Shown in pieces: positions 56,210-64,000 of a stretch of DNA of 64,000 nucleotides. A model generated the notes under the pieces. It had not been told where the DNA came from and did no database searches. It worked only from the letters and a program-made list of their open reading frames with translations. Source of the DNA: Sva-07 sp963717385 (lineage in GTDB: Bacteria; Actinomycetota; Acidimicrobiia; Acidimicrobiales; Ilumatobacteraceae); assembly GCA_963717385.1 (NCBI GenBank), contig CAVQWE010000006.1, positions 434,001-498,000 on the forward strand, in the 5' to 3' direction. Every line of letters begins with the position of its first letter. The stretch's first letter is position 1. The position numbers and the translations under genes were made by a program.

Positions 56210-56707
56210 TCACTCGACGCGGTGGTAGTACTGCTTCGACCAAACGGCGAGCGGATTCTCGCCGCGGTCGGCCAGCGGCATACGCCAGGTCGTGACGTCG
56301 CTGTCGGCCAACACGAGCCGGTACAGCGCCCGTTTCTCGCCGATCGTGTCGGCCAGGTAGGCATCGGCAAATCGCTCAGGGGTGTAGCGGCACGCAATCG
56401 ATCGGTAGAGGTCGCGCCATCGGTCGTCGTCGCCGAGATCGTGCACCAACTCGGCTCGGCCGCGAGCGATCAGCTTGCGCATCGGGTGCGTCGACTCGTC
56501 GATGGTCGCACACACCGCCGGGTCGGCCCGCAGGTCCGCCAGCCACGCGGATCTGGCACGAGGCGTGAACCAGATCGCCCCATCACGAGCCATGAACCAG
56601 ATGGGGACCACCCGCGGCATCCCATCGGTCCCGAACGTTCCGAGGCGCAGCAAGTGTCCGGGTTCGTCGAGGAACCCGTCGAGTTCGTCGATCGTCAGAC
56701 CAGGCAT
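56210..56707 (-). CDS. Pyridoxamine 5-phosphate oxidase-fold (PPOX/F420-type) protein
   Basis: A 165-aa split-barrel flavin/F420-binding protein starting MPGLTIDELDGFLDEPGHLL. The core includes LGTFGTDGMPRVVPIWFMAR and IWFTPRARSAWLADLRADP, typical of PPOX-class F420-dependent or deazaflavin reductases. The C-terminus (YRLVLADSDVTTWRMPLADR) is lineage specific. It lies 16 bp downstream of an acyl-CoA ligase on the same strand, hinting at co-transcription. The 175 bp to its right-facing neighbour hold nothing I recognise. Confidence 0.82.
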   Translation of the reverse strand: MPGLTIDELDGFLDEPGHLLRLGTFGTDGMPRVVPIWFMARDGAIWFTPRARSAWLADLRADPAVCATIDESTHPMRKLIARGRAELVHDLGDDDRWRDLYRSIACRYTPERFADAYLADTIGEKRALYRLVLADSDVTTWRMPLADRGENPLAVWSKQYYHRVE

Positions 56708-56723
56708 GATCGGCCTCGTTCGA

Positions 56724-58289
56724 TCAGCCGACCCGCCGCTCGTGACCTTCCCAGAACGGTTCGCGGAGGTCCTTCTTGAGGATCTTGCCACTGGGGTTCC
56801 GCGGCAGCACGTCGGTCCAGTCGACGCTGGTGGGACACTTGAACGTGGCGAGACGTTGCTTGGCATAGGCGATGATCTCGTCCTCGGTGACCTCCGAGTC
56901 GGGCGCCTTGACCACGATGGCCTTGCCGGTCTCGCCCCACTTCTCGTGCGGCACTCCGATCACTGCGACGTCCGCGATACCGGGGTGACCCATCAGGACG
57001 TTCTCGACCTCGGCGGGATACACGTTCTCACCGCCGGACACGATCATGTCCTTCACACGGTCGTGGATGTAGACGTAGCCGTCGGCATCGACGTAGCCGG
57101 CGTCGCCGGTCTTGAACCAGCCATCGGCGTCGATCGCCTCGGCGGTCGCCTCGGGCATGTTCCAGTATCCCTTCATCACCTGCGGCGAGCGCACCAGGAT
57201 CTCACCGACGGCACCTGTCTCGCAGTCGGCACCGTCGTCGCCGACGATGCGTAGCTCCACACCGGGACCGGGGACACCACACGAGCGAAGCCGGTGCTTG
57301 TTGGGGCTGTCGGGCTCATGGTCCTCGGGCGGCAGGTTGACGACGCCACCCGTGGTCTCGGTCAGACCGTACGCCTGCCAGAACTTGCACGGCTTGAACA
57401 GCTCGACGCACTTCGACAGCACGTCCTCGCTGATCGGTGACGCCCCGTACACCATGATCTTCAGGCTCGAGAAGTCGGCATCCTCCACGCCGGGCACCAG
57501 GAGGATGAACTGCAACGCGACCGGTACGAGCAGTGCGTGGGTCACGCGCAGCTCGGCGATCGTGGCGACCAGCGCCACCGGGTCGAGTTCACGGAAGATG
57601 ATCGAGGTGCAGCCCTCGTACATCCCAGCGACCGCCCAGCCGCCTCCGGCGATGTGGAACAGCGGCATCGCCACGAGGTTCACCGACTCGGGTGTGAGCT
57701 CCCACAGCTCCTTGGCCATCGGCAGCAGACTGAAGAAGTTTGCGTTGGTGAGCATCACGCCCTTCGGGCGCCCGGTGGTGCCCGAGGAGTACAACTGGAA
57801 CGCAACATCGTCGAGCGTCGAATCCGTTCCCGGGTCGATCGGGTCGAACGATGTGATCCATTCCTCGTAGTCGCGGAACTTCTCGTGGCCACCGATCACC
57901 AGGACCGTGGTGACGTGAGTCAGATTGTCCGCGATCGCATCGAGGATCGGGACGAAGTCGGGGCCGACGACGAGCACCTTGGCCTCGGTGTCGTTGACGA
58001 TGAACTCGACCTCAGGTGCAGCGAGGCGCCAGTTGACGTCGACGCAGACGGCGTTGATCATCGCCGCGCCGAACATCACCTCGAAGTGCTCGAAGCCGTT
58101 CTTGTCGAGGAACGCCACGCGCTCTTGCTCGCCCACACCCGCAGCCAGCAGCCCCTGCGCCGCCTGAGCCGACCGGTCGCGCAGCTCGGCCCAACTCCGC
58201 TGCTCGTCGCCGAGGATCAGTGCCGTCTTGTCCCCCTGCGCCTCGCCGTGCACGCGGATGACCCCTGCCAGATTCGTGATGTCCCCCAT
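56724..58289 (-). CDS. Acyl-CoA synthetase (AMP-binding, FadD-like)
   Basis: A 521-aa ANL enzyme with the P-loop FQLYSSGTTGRPKGVMLTNA, FWQAYGLTETTGGVVNLPP, DGWFKTGDAGYVDADGYVY, IHDRVKDMIVSGGENVYPAE and the C-terminal catalytic lysine in PRNPSGKILKKDLRE. It is of the length and motif type of FadD3/FadD17-like actinobacterial ligases that activate fatty or steroid side-chain acids. The ATG at 58289 is supported by TACTCT ending 7 nt upstream. Confidence 0.9.
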   Translation of the reverse strand: MGDITNLAGVIRVHGEAQGDKTALILGDEQRSWAELRDRSAQAAQGLLAAGVGEQERVAFLDKNGFEHFEVMFGAAMINAVCVDVNWRLAAPEVEFIVNDTEAKVLVVGPDFVPILDAIADNLTHVTTVLVIGGHEKFRDYEEWITSFDPIDPGTDSTLDDVAFQLYSSGTTGRPKGVMLTNANFFSLLPMAKELWELTPESVNLVAMPLFHIAGGGWAVAGMYEGCTSIIFRELDPVALVATIAELRVTHALLVPVALQFILLVPGVEDADFSSLKIMVYGASPISEDVLSKCVELFKPCKFWQAYGLTETTGGVVNLPPEDHEPDSPNKHRLRSCGVPGPGVELRIVGDDGADCETGAVGEILVRSPQVMKGYWNMPEATAEAIDADGWFKTGDAGYVDADGYVYIHDRVKDMIVSGGENVYPAEVENVLMGHPGIADVAVIGVPHEKWGETGKAIVVKAPDSEVTEDEIIAYAKQRLATFKCPTSVDWTDVLPRNPSGKILKKDLREPFWEGHERRVG

Positions 58290-58296
58290 GCGGCGC

Positions 58297-58302
58297 AGAG
58301 TA
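58297..58302 (-). promoter_or_regulatory. putative leaderless -10 box
   Basis: TACTCT on the minus strand ends 7 nt before the ligase ATG at 58289. Confidence 0.45.
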
Positions 58303-58333
58303 GTACGCCGGTGGCGTGAGGTGAACCGGTCGC

Positions 58334-59528
58334 TCAGCGAACGCTGTAGCCGAGGCGGAACGACTTGACGGCGCGAGCGAAGATGTTGGCCTCGACGACC
58401 GGTTCCTCGACGACCCGCAGGTCGGTGACCCGCTGGCTGAGCTGGCCGAACACCGCTGCGAGCGATGCTCGGGCGACATGGGTGCCGATGCACAGGTGTG
58501 TGCCGAACCCGAATGCGACGTGCGGGTTCGGGTCGCGCCGGATGTCGAACGTGAACGGGTCGGCGAACACTGCCTCGTCGCGGTTGGCCGAGGGGTACAG
58601 CAAGATGATCCGATCGCCGCGCTGCACCGGCTGATCGCCGATCTGATCGTCGGCCCCAGCTCGACGGAAGAAGTTGTTGAGCGGCGTCACCCACCGCAGC
58701 ACCTCCTCGACGGCGCCCGGAACCAGCTCGGGGTCAGCCCCGATGGCTTCCCACTGATCGGGATGCTGCGCAGAACGCATGGAGACCGTGACTGATCGCC
58801 GTGCGAGTGGTCTCGGCACCTCCGGCTATGAACAGGCCGACTTCATGCACGATCGCAGCAGGAGGCAGCGGTTCACCGTCGATCGTGGCGTGCAACCATG
58901 TGCTGATCAGGTCGTCGCCGGGCTCGGCCATCTTCTTCGGTGCGATCTCACCGAGCACCCCGACGAACTCCATGTTCGCAGCGAAGAAATCGCGGAACGA
59001 TTCACCACTGCGGTCGCGGTCGTCGGTGCGCATGAGGCGCTCGGACCATGACTTGATCTGTGGCCACATCTCCTCGGGGAAGCCGAGGATTCGGGCGGTG
59101 AAGCGCGCTGGGAGCTGGCCGGCAAGCGCATCGATCACGTCCATCTCGTCACCGGCGGCGAGTGCGTCGTCGATCAACTCGGTCACCAGCGACACGATCT
59201 CGGCCTGACGCTGCGCCACCGACCTGCCGGTGAGTTTGGGTTGCACGAGCATCCGCTGCTGGCGGTGGCGTGGGTCGTCCTGGGCGATCATGTTGATCTC
59301 GTCGGGCGACCACAACGCCCGATAACCCTGCCCGGACAGGAACACCGACGATCGCCGCTCGACGTCCATCAGGTCGGCGTGTCGAGTGACCGCCCACAGC
59401 CCGTTGCGTTCGTCGCGGTACACCGGCTCGTTGGCCCGCATCCACGCCCACACATCGTGCGGGTTCCGTTGATACAGGTATGGATCCAGCAGGTCGACGG
59501 TGAGACGATCGGACTCCACAGCGGTCAT
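58334..59528 (-). CDS. Cytochrome P450 (one frameshift near 58773)
   Basis: The N-terminal part runs from MTAVESDRLTVDLLDPYLYQ to the I-helix FIAGGAETTRTAISHGLHA. After an indel at about 58773 it continues AQHPDQWEAIGADPELVPGA, the ExxR helix VEEVLRWVTPLNNFFRRAG, and the haem-ligand loop HVAFGFGTHLCIGTHVAR. The corrected length is about 398 aa, normal for a soluble bacterial P450. The AGGAETTR motif and the RWVTP...FRR text are common in CYP125/CYP142-like actinobacterial enzymes acting on steroids or fatty acids; the subfamily is a guess. Confidence 0.9.
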
Positions 59529-59586
59529 GGCGCCATCGTCGCAGACCGGCCCGCGGCTCCCCGAGCCCAGGTCGGCGGGTTCCGCA

Positions 59587-59617
59587 GGTTCCGAATGCCC
59601 GGGTCTCTGGGAACCAC
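59587..59617. repeat. Family C palindrome copy 4
   Basis: A diverged left arm (GGTTCCGAATGCCC) pairs partly with GGGTCTCTGGGAACCAC, the exact right arm of the family. It lies 3 nt after the stop codon of the nitroreductase gene. Confidence 0.7.
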
Positions 59618-59620
59618 GGT

Positions 59621-60322
59621 TCAGTCGCGGCGGCGATTGCCGAAGGTGTTCCAGTGGGTGACGGCGCTGGCGGGCTTGCGGGGCGCGACACCGAAGTTGC
59701 CGGCGGGGCGACCCATCGGAATGCAGGCAGCGATCTCGAAGCGCGCCGAGCCGTCATCGTTGCCCGGCACGCCGAGCGCCGCGAGCGTCTCGGCTGCGTT
59801 GATGCGGATCACGGTGGTGAGCGAGGTGCCGATTCCGAGCGCCCGGGCAGCCACGCAGAAGTTCTGGACGGCCGGGTACACGCTGGCGTCGAGGCGACCG
59901 ATGTCCATCGGGCCCTCGTCGTCGGACGGCGTCCACGGGATGATCGGCTGCAGGAAGAACACGATCGCCGGCGCGTCCTGTACGTGGTCGGCGAGGTGAC
60001 GGCTCGCCGCTCGGGTCTTGCGCCACGACTCGGCCTGGGCCTCGTCACGAAAGGCCGATGCATCGGGCAGCGACTTCTCGTACCGGTCGAACGACGAGCG
60101 GTAGAGCTCGGCGATCTCCGCCTTGCGTGCGGCGTCGGTGACCACGACGTACTGCTGGGGTTGCACGTTGCCGCCGCTCGGTGCCTGCTGGGCGGCCCGC
60201 AAGCACGTGGTGATCTCGTCATCGGTGATCGGCTCGTCGCTGAAACGGCGGATCGCCCGCGTGGTCATCAGCGCCTCGATCGCGTCGATGCTGTTGGAGG
60301 CGTTGGTGGCGGAGTTGGTCAT
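59621..60322 (-). CDS. Nitroreductase family protein
   Basis: A 233-aa FMN-dependent nitroreductase-fold protein with TTRAIRRFSDEPITDDEITT, AAQQAPSGGNVQPQQYVVVT (FMN binding) and AACIPMGRPAGNFGVAPRKP at the C-terminus. Members reduce nitro groups, quinones or enoyl compounds, and actinobacterial versions occur in lipid and steroid clusters. The ATG overlaps the stop of the enoyl-CoA hydratase gene by 4 bp (ATGA). Confidence 0.9.
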   Translation of the reverse strand: MTNSATNASNSIDAIEALMTTRAIRRFSDEPITDDEITTCLRAAQQAPSGGNVQPQQYVVVTDAARKAEIAELYRSSFDRYEKSLPDASAFRDEAQAESWRKTRAASRHLADHVQDAPAIVFFLQPIIPWTPSDDEGPMDIGRLDASVYPAVQNFCVAARALGIGTSLTTVIRINAAETLAALGVPGNDDGSARFEIAACIPMGRPAGNFGVAPRKPASAVTHWNTFGNRRRD

Positions 60323-61098
60323 CGTCCCTCGAATCTGGGTGTGCGTTTGTCGACGAAAGCGTTGACCGCTTCGACGTGATCAGCGGAATGGAAGCAACCG
60401 ATCTCGAGTGCGGTCGACAGATCGAAGCTGGTGAGCAACGCCTGTTTGATCTGAGCGTTCACCGCGACCTTGGTGCCCTGCACGGCCAGCGGGGGTTGCG
60501 CCGCCATCCGTTCGGCCCAGCGCTGCGCCACCGCCAGCACGTCGTCGGCCGGGCACACCTCCGAGGCCACCCCGAGCCGCAGCGCATCATCGGCACCGAG
60601 CGGGTCACCCAACATGAGATGACGCTTGGCCGCAATGGGTCCGAGCAACAAGGGCCAGATCGCAGCCCCTCCGTCTCCGGCGACCAGGCCGACCTGCACG
60701 TGAGGATCGATGATCGAGGCCGTCTCGGCCATCACGATCACGTCGCAGAGCAACGCGACCGACGCCCCGAGCCCCACGGCCGGACCATTGAGTGCGCACA
60801 CGATCGGCACCTCGACATCGAGGAGGTTCCAGATCAACTGCTTGCCCTCCCGTCGAAGCGCGTGCAGCCGATCGGGGCTGCGCAGCTGCGGGAACCACGA
60901 CATGTCGCCCCCTGCCGAGAAGGCGCGCCCCGAGCCGGTGAGCACGATGGCCCGGGCATCGCGTTCGGCGGCGAGATCGCGAAACAGTTCCCAGAGGTCG
61001 TGATGGAGTTGTTCGTCGACGGCGTTCATCGGCGACGTCGGGTGATCGATCGTGACGATCAGCAGATCGCCGTTGCGTTCGGTTCGGATCGTGTCCAT
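60319..61098 (-). CDS. Enoyl-CoA hydratase/isomerase family protein
   Basis: A 259-aa crotonase-fold protein. The CoA-binding oxyanion loops are RAFSAGGDMSWFPQL and ALNGPAVGLGASVALLCDVI, followed by HVQVGLVAGDGGAAIWPLL. The glutamates of classical hydratases are replaced by other residues (GASVALLCD and GLVAGDGGA), so isomerase or other crotonase chemistry is possible. The ATG at 61098 is preferred to a GTG one codon upstream. It lies in an operon with the dehydrogenase and nitroreductase genes. Confidence 0.88.
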   Translation of the reverse strand: MDTIRTERNGDLLIVTIDHPTSPMNAVDEQLHHDLWELFRDLAAERDARAIVLTGSGRAFSAGGDMSWFPQLRSPDRLHALRREGKQLIWNLLDVEVPIVCALNGPAVGLGASVALLCDVIVMAETASIIDPHVQVGLVAGDGGAAIWPLLLGPIAAKRHLMLGDPLGADDALRLGVASEVCPADDVLAVAQRWAERMAAQPPLAVQGTKVAVNAQIKQALLTSFDLSTALEIGCFHSADHVEAVNAFVDKRTPRFEGR

Positions 61099-61110
61099 CA
61101 CTCGCCCATT

Positions 61111-62250
61111 TCAGAACATCGAGGTGTCGACATCGAGGCCGAGCAGCAGCTTGCCGATCGTCTCGTTGAGTTTCGGCGCGGTCTGGATGTGCTGGGTCAC
61201 GATGTGCGCGTCACGTAGGCAACGGCCGAGCACGCTGGTGTCGTAGACCGCAGTACCGCCCGCCAGCGTGAAGGCCGTGTCGGCAACTTCGGCACCAACT
61301 GTTGCGGCATGGGTGGCAGCGAGACGGATACCGGTGCGCGCGGCCACGGTGACCTCGTCGCCCGCTCGTGCAGTGGCCCACGCGGAGCCGAGCTCATCGA
61401 GCAGAAACGCCCGAGCTGCCCGAAGTCTGGCTTCGGCGCGTGCGAGTTCGACCTGCGTGAACGAGCTGTGCGCAAGCGTCTTCGACGAGTACTGAGGCTT
61501 CTTGCCCTGCGCAAGGTCGACGAGTTCGTCGAGTGCCCGGCGCGCCACGCCGAGACCCACCGCCGACACACCAGCGGCGAGCAGCGTGAAGTTCGGGAAC
61601 TGCGACAACGGGGTCCGAACGACCGGCCGGGTCACGCCCGGCTGGATCGTGCGCTCAGCGGGTACGAAGACATCGGTGACCGAGTAGTCGAGCGAGCCCG
61701 ACCCGCGCATACCGGTGGTGTACCAGGTGTCGTGGAACGTGACCTCCGACTGCGGGAACCAGCACAGACGGAACGTGCCGTCATCGCACAACGCTCCGCC
61801 GAGCACCCAACGGCAGTGCTGTGTCCCACTCCCCCACGCCCACCGCCCGCTCACTGCGAAGCCGTCGACGCCGTCGACCGAGGTGGTCACCCCCTTGCCG
61901 TTCGGAGCGAACACACCTCCGGTGATCGATGTCGCGTCGCCGTAGATCTCCTCGGCTGCCGACACCGGCAGCAGCGACGCCATCGACGACGTCGTCGAGG
62001 CGATCATCGTGCACCAACCTGCAGCGCCATCGCTGTGAGCGACCGCTTCGATGGCCTCGACCATCGTGACCGGATCGACCTCCGGGCCGCCGTACGCCTC
62101 GGGCACACACATCCGCAGCAACTGTGCGTCGTTGAGCCCCTTGGCAGTAGCGAGCGGCAGACGCCGGATGCGCTCGCCGTCGTCGGCGTGCGCCTCGATC
62201 AACTCGGCGAGGTCGCGTGCTGCATCGACGATCGTGGACGCTGGGGCCAT
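61111..62250 (-). CDS. Acyl-CoA dehydrogenase-like flavin enzyme (HsaA/group D monooxygenase type)
   Basis: The 379-aa protein has the acyl-CoA dehydrogenase fold: PEAYGGPEVDPVTMVEAIEA, DGAAGWCTMIASTTSSMASL, and a C-terminal DTAFTLAGGTAVYDTSVLGR. The classical catalytic glutamate is not evident, and the sequence DGAAGWCTMI resembles the flavin-dependent monooxygenase branch (HsaA, DszC, p-hydroxyphenylacetate oxygenase). The ATG at 62250 is supported by TACAGT ending 7 nt upstream. It is the first gene of the operon leading to the hydratase and nitroreductase. Confidence 0.87.
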   Translation of the reverse strand: MAPASTIVDAARDLAELIEAHADDGERIRRLPLATAKGLNDAQLLRMCVPEAYGGPEVDPVTMVEAIEAVAHSDGAAGWCTMIASTTSSMASLLPVSAAEEIYGDATSITGGVFAPNGKGVTTSVDGVDGFAVSGRWAWGSGTQHCRWVLGGALCDDGTFRLCWFPQSEVTFHDTWYTTGMRGSGSLDYSVTDVFVPAERTIQPGVTRPVVRTPLSQFPNFTLLAAGVSAVGLGVARRALDELVDLAQGKKPQYSSKTLAHSSFTQVELARAEARLRAARAFLLDELGSAWATARAGDEVTVAARTGIRLAATHAATVGAEVADTAFTLAGGTAVYDTSVLGRCLRDAHIVTQHIQTAPKLNETIGKLLLGLDVDTSMF

Positions 62251-62257
62251 CCACGCG

Positions 62258-62263
62258 ACTGTA
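62258..62263 (-). promoter_or_regulatory. putative leaderless -10 box
   Basis: TACAGT on the minus strand ends 7 nt before the ATG at 62250. Confidence 0.45.
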
Positions 62264-62352
62264 GGCCCACCCGCCGATGCCACACGGACGCCGACACGAC
62301 CTCACTGCCACAGCGGGCTTGGCGACCGCGTGCACAGCTCTGGGAAAAGGTC

Positions 62353-62358
62353 TACGGT
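62353..62358 (+). promoter_or_regulatory. putative leaderless -10 box
   Basis: TACGGT ends 7 nt before the LLM ATG at 62366, with the extended context TCTACGGT. Confidence 0.5.
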
Positions 62359-62365
62359 CGAAGCC

Positions 62366-63169
62366 ATGAAGTTCGGGTTCGTGGTCCCCTGGGGCGACGC
62401 CGAAGACATCGGCGATCTTGCCGCCGCGGCCGAAGAGGCCGGATGGGACGGCCTGTTCGTGTGGGAGCCGGTGTGGGGCGTCGATGCGTGGATCTCACTC
62501 GGCCTCGCTGCGGTGCGCACGTCGAAGATCCGCCTCGGCACGTTGCTGACACCACCGTCGCGGCGGCGGCCGTGGGAACTCGCCAGCCAGGTCGCAACGG
62601 TCGATCGCATCTCCGCCGGCCGAGTGACGTTGTCGGTCGGGCTCGGCGCGATCGATTCGGGGTTCGACACGTTCGGCGAGGAATGCGACCGGCGCACGAG
62701 AGCCGAACTGATGGACGAATGCCTCGACATCGCTTGTGGCCTGTGGGCCGGACAGCCGTTCAGCTACGACGGCGACCACTACACGGTGGCGCCGACGGAA
62801 TTCCCGACGATCGGCCACACCGTGCAGCAGCCCCGCGTGCCGATCTGGTGCGTCGGAGCACTCGGGCACCCGAAGTCGATGGCCCGAGCGACCAGATGGG
62901 ACGGGGTGATCCCCCAGGTGCTCGACGGTGCAGGGGGTGCGCGCCAACCGCATCTCGACGAGGTGGCCGATCTGCGAGCACAGCTCGAGGCAAGCCGCCC
63001 AGGCGACGACGTCGACATCGTCGTCGAGGCCACGATGTCGGAACATTCCCCGGCCGCGTACGCGGACGCCGGCGCCACCTGGTGGATCGAATCGATGTGG
63101 CAGGCGATGTCAGAACACTCCCCCGTCGCCGCCGCCTACGACCGCCTGGGCGAGGGTCCTCCAGCCTGA
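62366..63169 (+). CDS. LLM class flavin/F420-dependent oxidoreductase
   Basis: A 267-aa luciferase-like protein: MKFGFVVPWGDAEDIGDLAA, GWDGLFVWEPVWGVDAWISL, KIRLGTLLTPPSRRRPWELA and RVTLSVGLGAIDSGFDTFGE. It is shorter than typical (about 330 aa) but ends naturally in AAYDRLGEGPPA. Cofactor F420 is likely given the organism type; the substrate is unknown. It diverges from the acyl-CoA dehydrogenase-like operon. Confidence 0.87.
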   Translation: MKFGFVVPWGDAEDIGDLAAAAEEAGWDGLFVWEPVWGVDAWISLGLAAVRTSKIRLGTLLTPPSRRRPWELASQVATVDRISAGRVTLSVGLGAIDSGFDTFGEECDRRTRAELMDECLDIACGLWAGQPFSYDGDHYTVAPTEFPTIGHTVQQPRVPIWCVGALGHPKSMARATRWDGVIPQVLDGAGGARQPHLDEVADLRAQLEASRPGDDVDIVVEATMSEHSPAAYADAGATWWIESMWQAMSEHSPVAAAYDRLGEGPPA

Positions 63170-63251
63170 CCGGCACTCGCCCTCGGTCCGGTCGCCGCAC
63201 GCCGAGACTGCTGTCGATGCATCAAGTGCCGGCCGGTCACGACCCGGCGGG

Positions 63252-63257
63252 TAGGTT
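63252..63257 (+). promoter_or_regulatory. putative leaderless -10 box
   Basis: TAGGTT ends 7 nt before the GTG at 63265. Confidence 0.45.
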
Positions 63258-63264
63258 CGTCGGC

Positions 63265-64000
63265 GTGACGACAAGCGATACCGGCTGGAACTTTGCTGAC
63301 TTGTGGGAGACCGTGGCGACACAGATCCCCGACGCTCTCGCCCAGCAGCAAGGTGACCGTTCGCACACGTGGGCCGAATTCAACCGTCGAGCAAACGGTG
63401 TCGCCGCAGCACTGTTGACGGTCCGACTCGTCCGAACAGGACAAGGTCGCCCAGTACCTCTACAACAGCCCCGAGTATCTCGAGTCGATCTTCGCTGCGT
63501 TCAAGGCCGGCTTCGCCGTGGTCAACACCAACTACCGCTACGCGTCGGACGAGTTGGTGTACCTGTGGGACAACGCTGATGCCACCGCCGTGGTCTTCCA
63601 TGGCACCTTCGCCGAGCAGTGCGACACCATTCGCGATCGCGTCCCGAAGGTACGTACGTGGCTGTGGGTCGACGACGCGACCGGCCCATGCCCCGAGCTG
63701 GGCGACGCCGTACGAGGACGCTGCTGCTGGTGGCACGAACGACAACGTCGAGGGCCCATGGGGTCGCAGCGGCGATCACCTGCTGTTGCTGTACACCGGC
63801 GGCACGACCGGCATGCCCAAGGGAGTCATGTGGCGCCAGGACGACCTGTTCGGGGTGCTCGACGCCAACAACAAGAAGCGGATGCCTCCCGAGCAAGACC
63901 TCGACGCGGTCGCCGACCGAATCGTCAAGGCTGGCCCCCGCAACATGCCGGCGGCTCCACTGATGCATGGCACCGGGTTGTTCAACGCCATCAGCAACCT
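63265..64000 (+). CDS. Acyl-CoA synthetase, partial at the window end (two frameshifts)
   Basis: From the GTG at 63265: MTTSDTGWNFADLWETVATQ, SHTWAEFNRRANGVAAALL. After an indel at about 63425: SEQDKVAQYLYNSPEYLESI, FAVVNTNYRYASDELVYLW. After a second at about 63706: YEDAAAGGTNDNVEGPWGRS and the AMP-binding P-loop LLLLYTGGTTGMPKGVMWRQ. The text YTGGTTGMPKGVMWRQDDLF is typical of FadD-like ligases for fatty or steroid acids. The C-terminal half is outside the window. Confidence 0.87.

Overview
The window is about 64 kb of gene-dense, high-GC DNA with heavy GTG/TTG start usage and long antisense shadow frames. Gene order and content point to an actinobacterium, most like the marine/estuarine Acidimicrobiia (Ilumatobacter-like); this is inferred from gene style and neighbourhood, not from a database search. 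No rRNA, tRNA, CRISPR array, prophage or plasmid gene is visible.

The minus strand carries a classic actinobacterial housekeeping block. From right to left it runs rimP-nusA-ylxR-infB-(DsbA-like)-rbfA-truB-ribF, then rpsO and pnp, dapB, dapA-rnj and ftsK, with proS diverging at its head. Interruptions include a glutamine-type ABC importer (10.6-13.1 kb), an acyl-CoA ligase, a thiol peroxidase (tpx), a REP-associated transposase (RAYT), and a nitrate/sulfonate-type ABC importer (21.0-23.8 kb).

The right half is accessory or metabolic. It holds a split MaoC/SDR beta-oxidation pair, a geranylgeranyl-reductase-like flavoprotein, a MoxR-DUF58-VWA operon, a LarE-like sulfur transferase, an acyltransferase with two SGNH-like domains, a GH29 fucosidase fused to a beta-helix, typA, and a TauE/SafE exporter behind a CstR/CsoR-like operator. 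It continues with two nucleotide-cyclase regulators in tandem and ends in a lipid/steroid-type catabolic cluster (acyl-CoA ligases, P450, nitroreductase, enoyl-CoA hydratase, acyl-CoA dehydrogenase-like protein, LLM oxidoreductases).

Three structural themes stand out. First, 33-bp palindromes cluster around the RAYT gene and three of them begin inside the TGA of a stop codon; two further palindrome families also sit just after stop codons, so they look like 3-prime-end elements. Second, about nineteen first-of-transcript genes lack a Shine-Dalgarno site and instead show a TANNNT hexamer ending 6-10 nt before the start codon, a leaderless-promoter grammar that also fixes several start codons. 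Third, roughly thirty single-base frameshifts disrupt otherwise conserved genes, including pnp, nusA and typA. Because essential genes are hit, and many hits are in short homopolymers, they are best read as sequencing or assembly errors.
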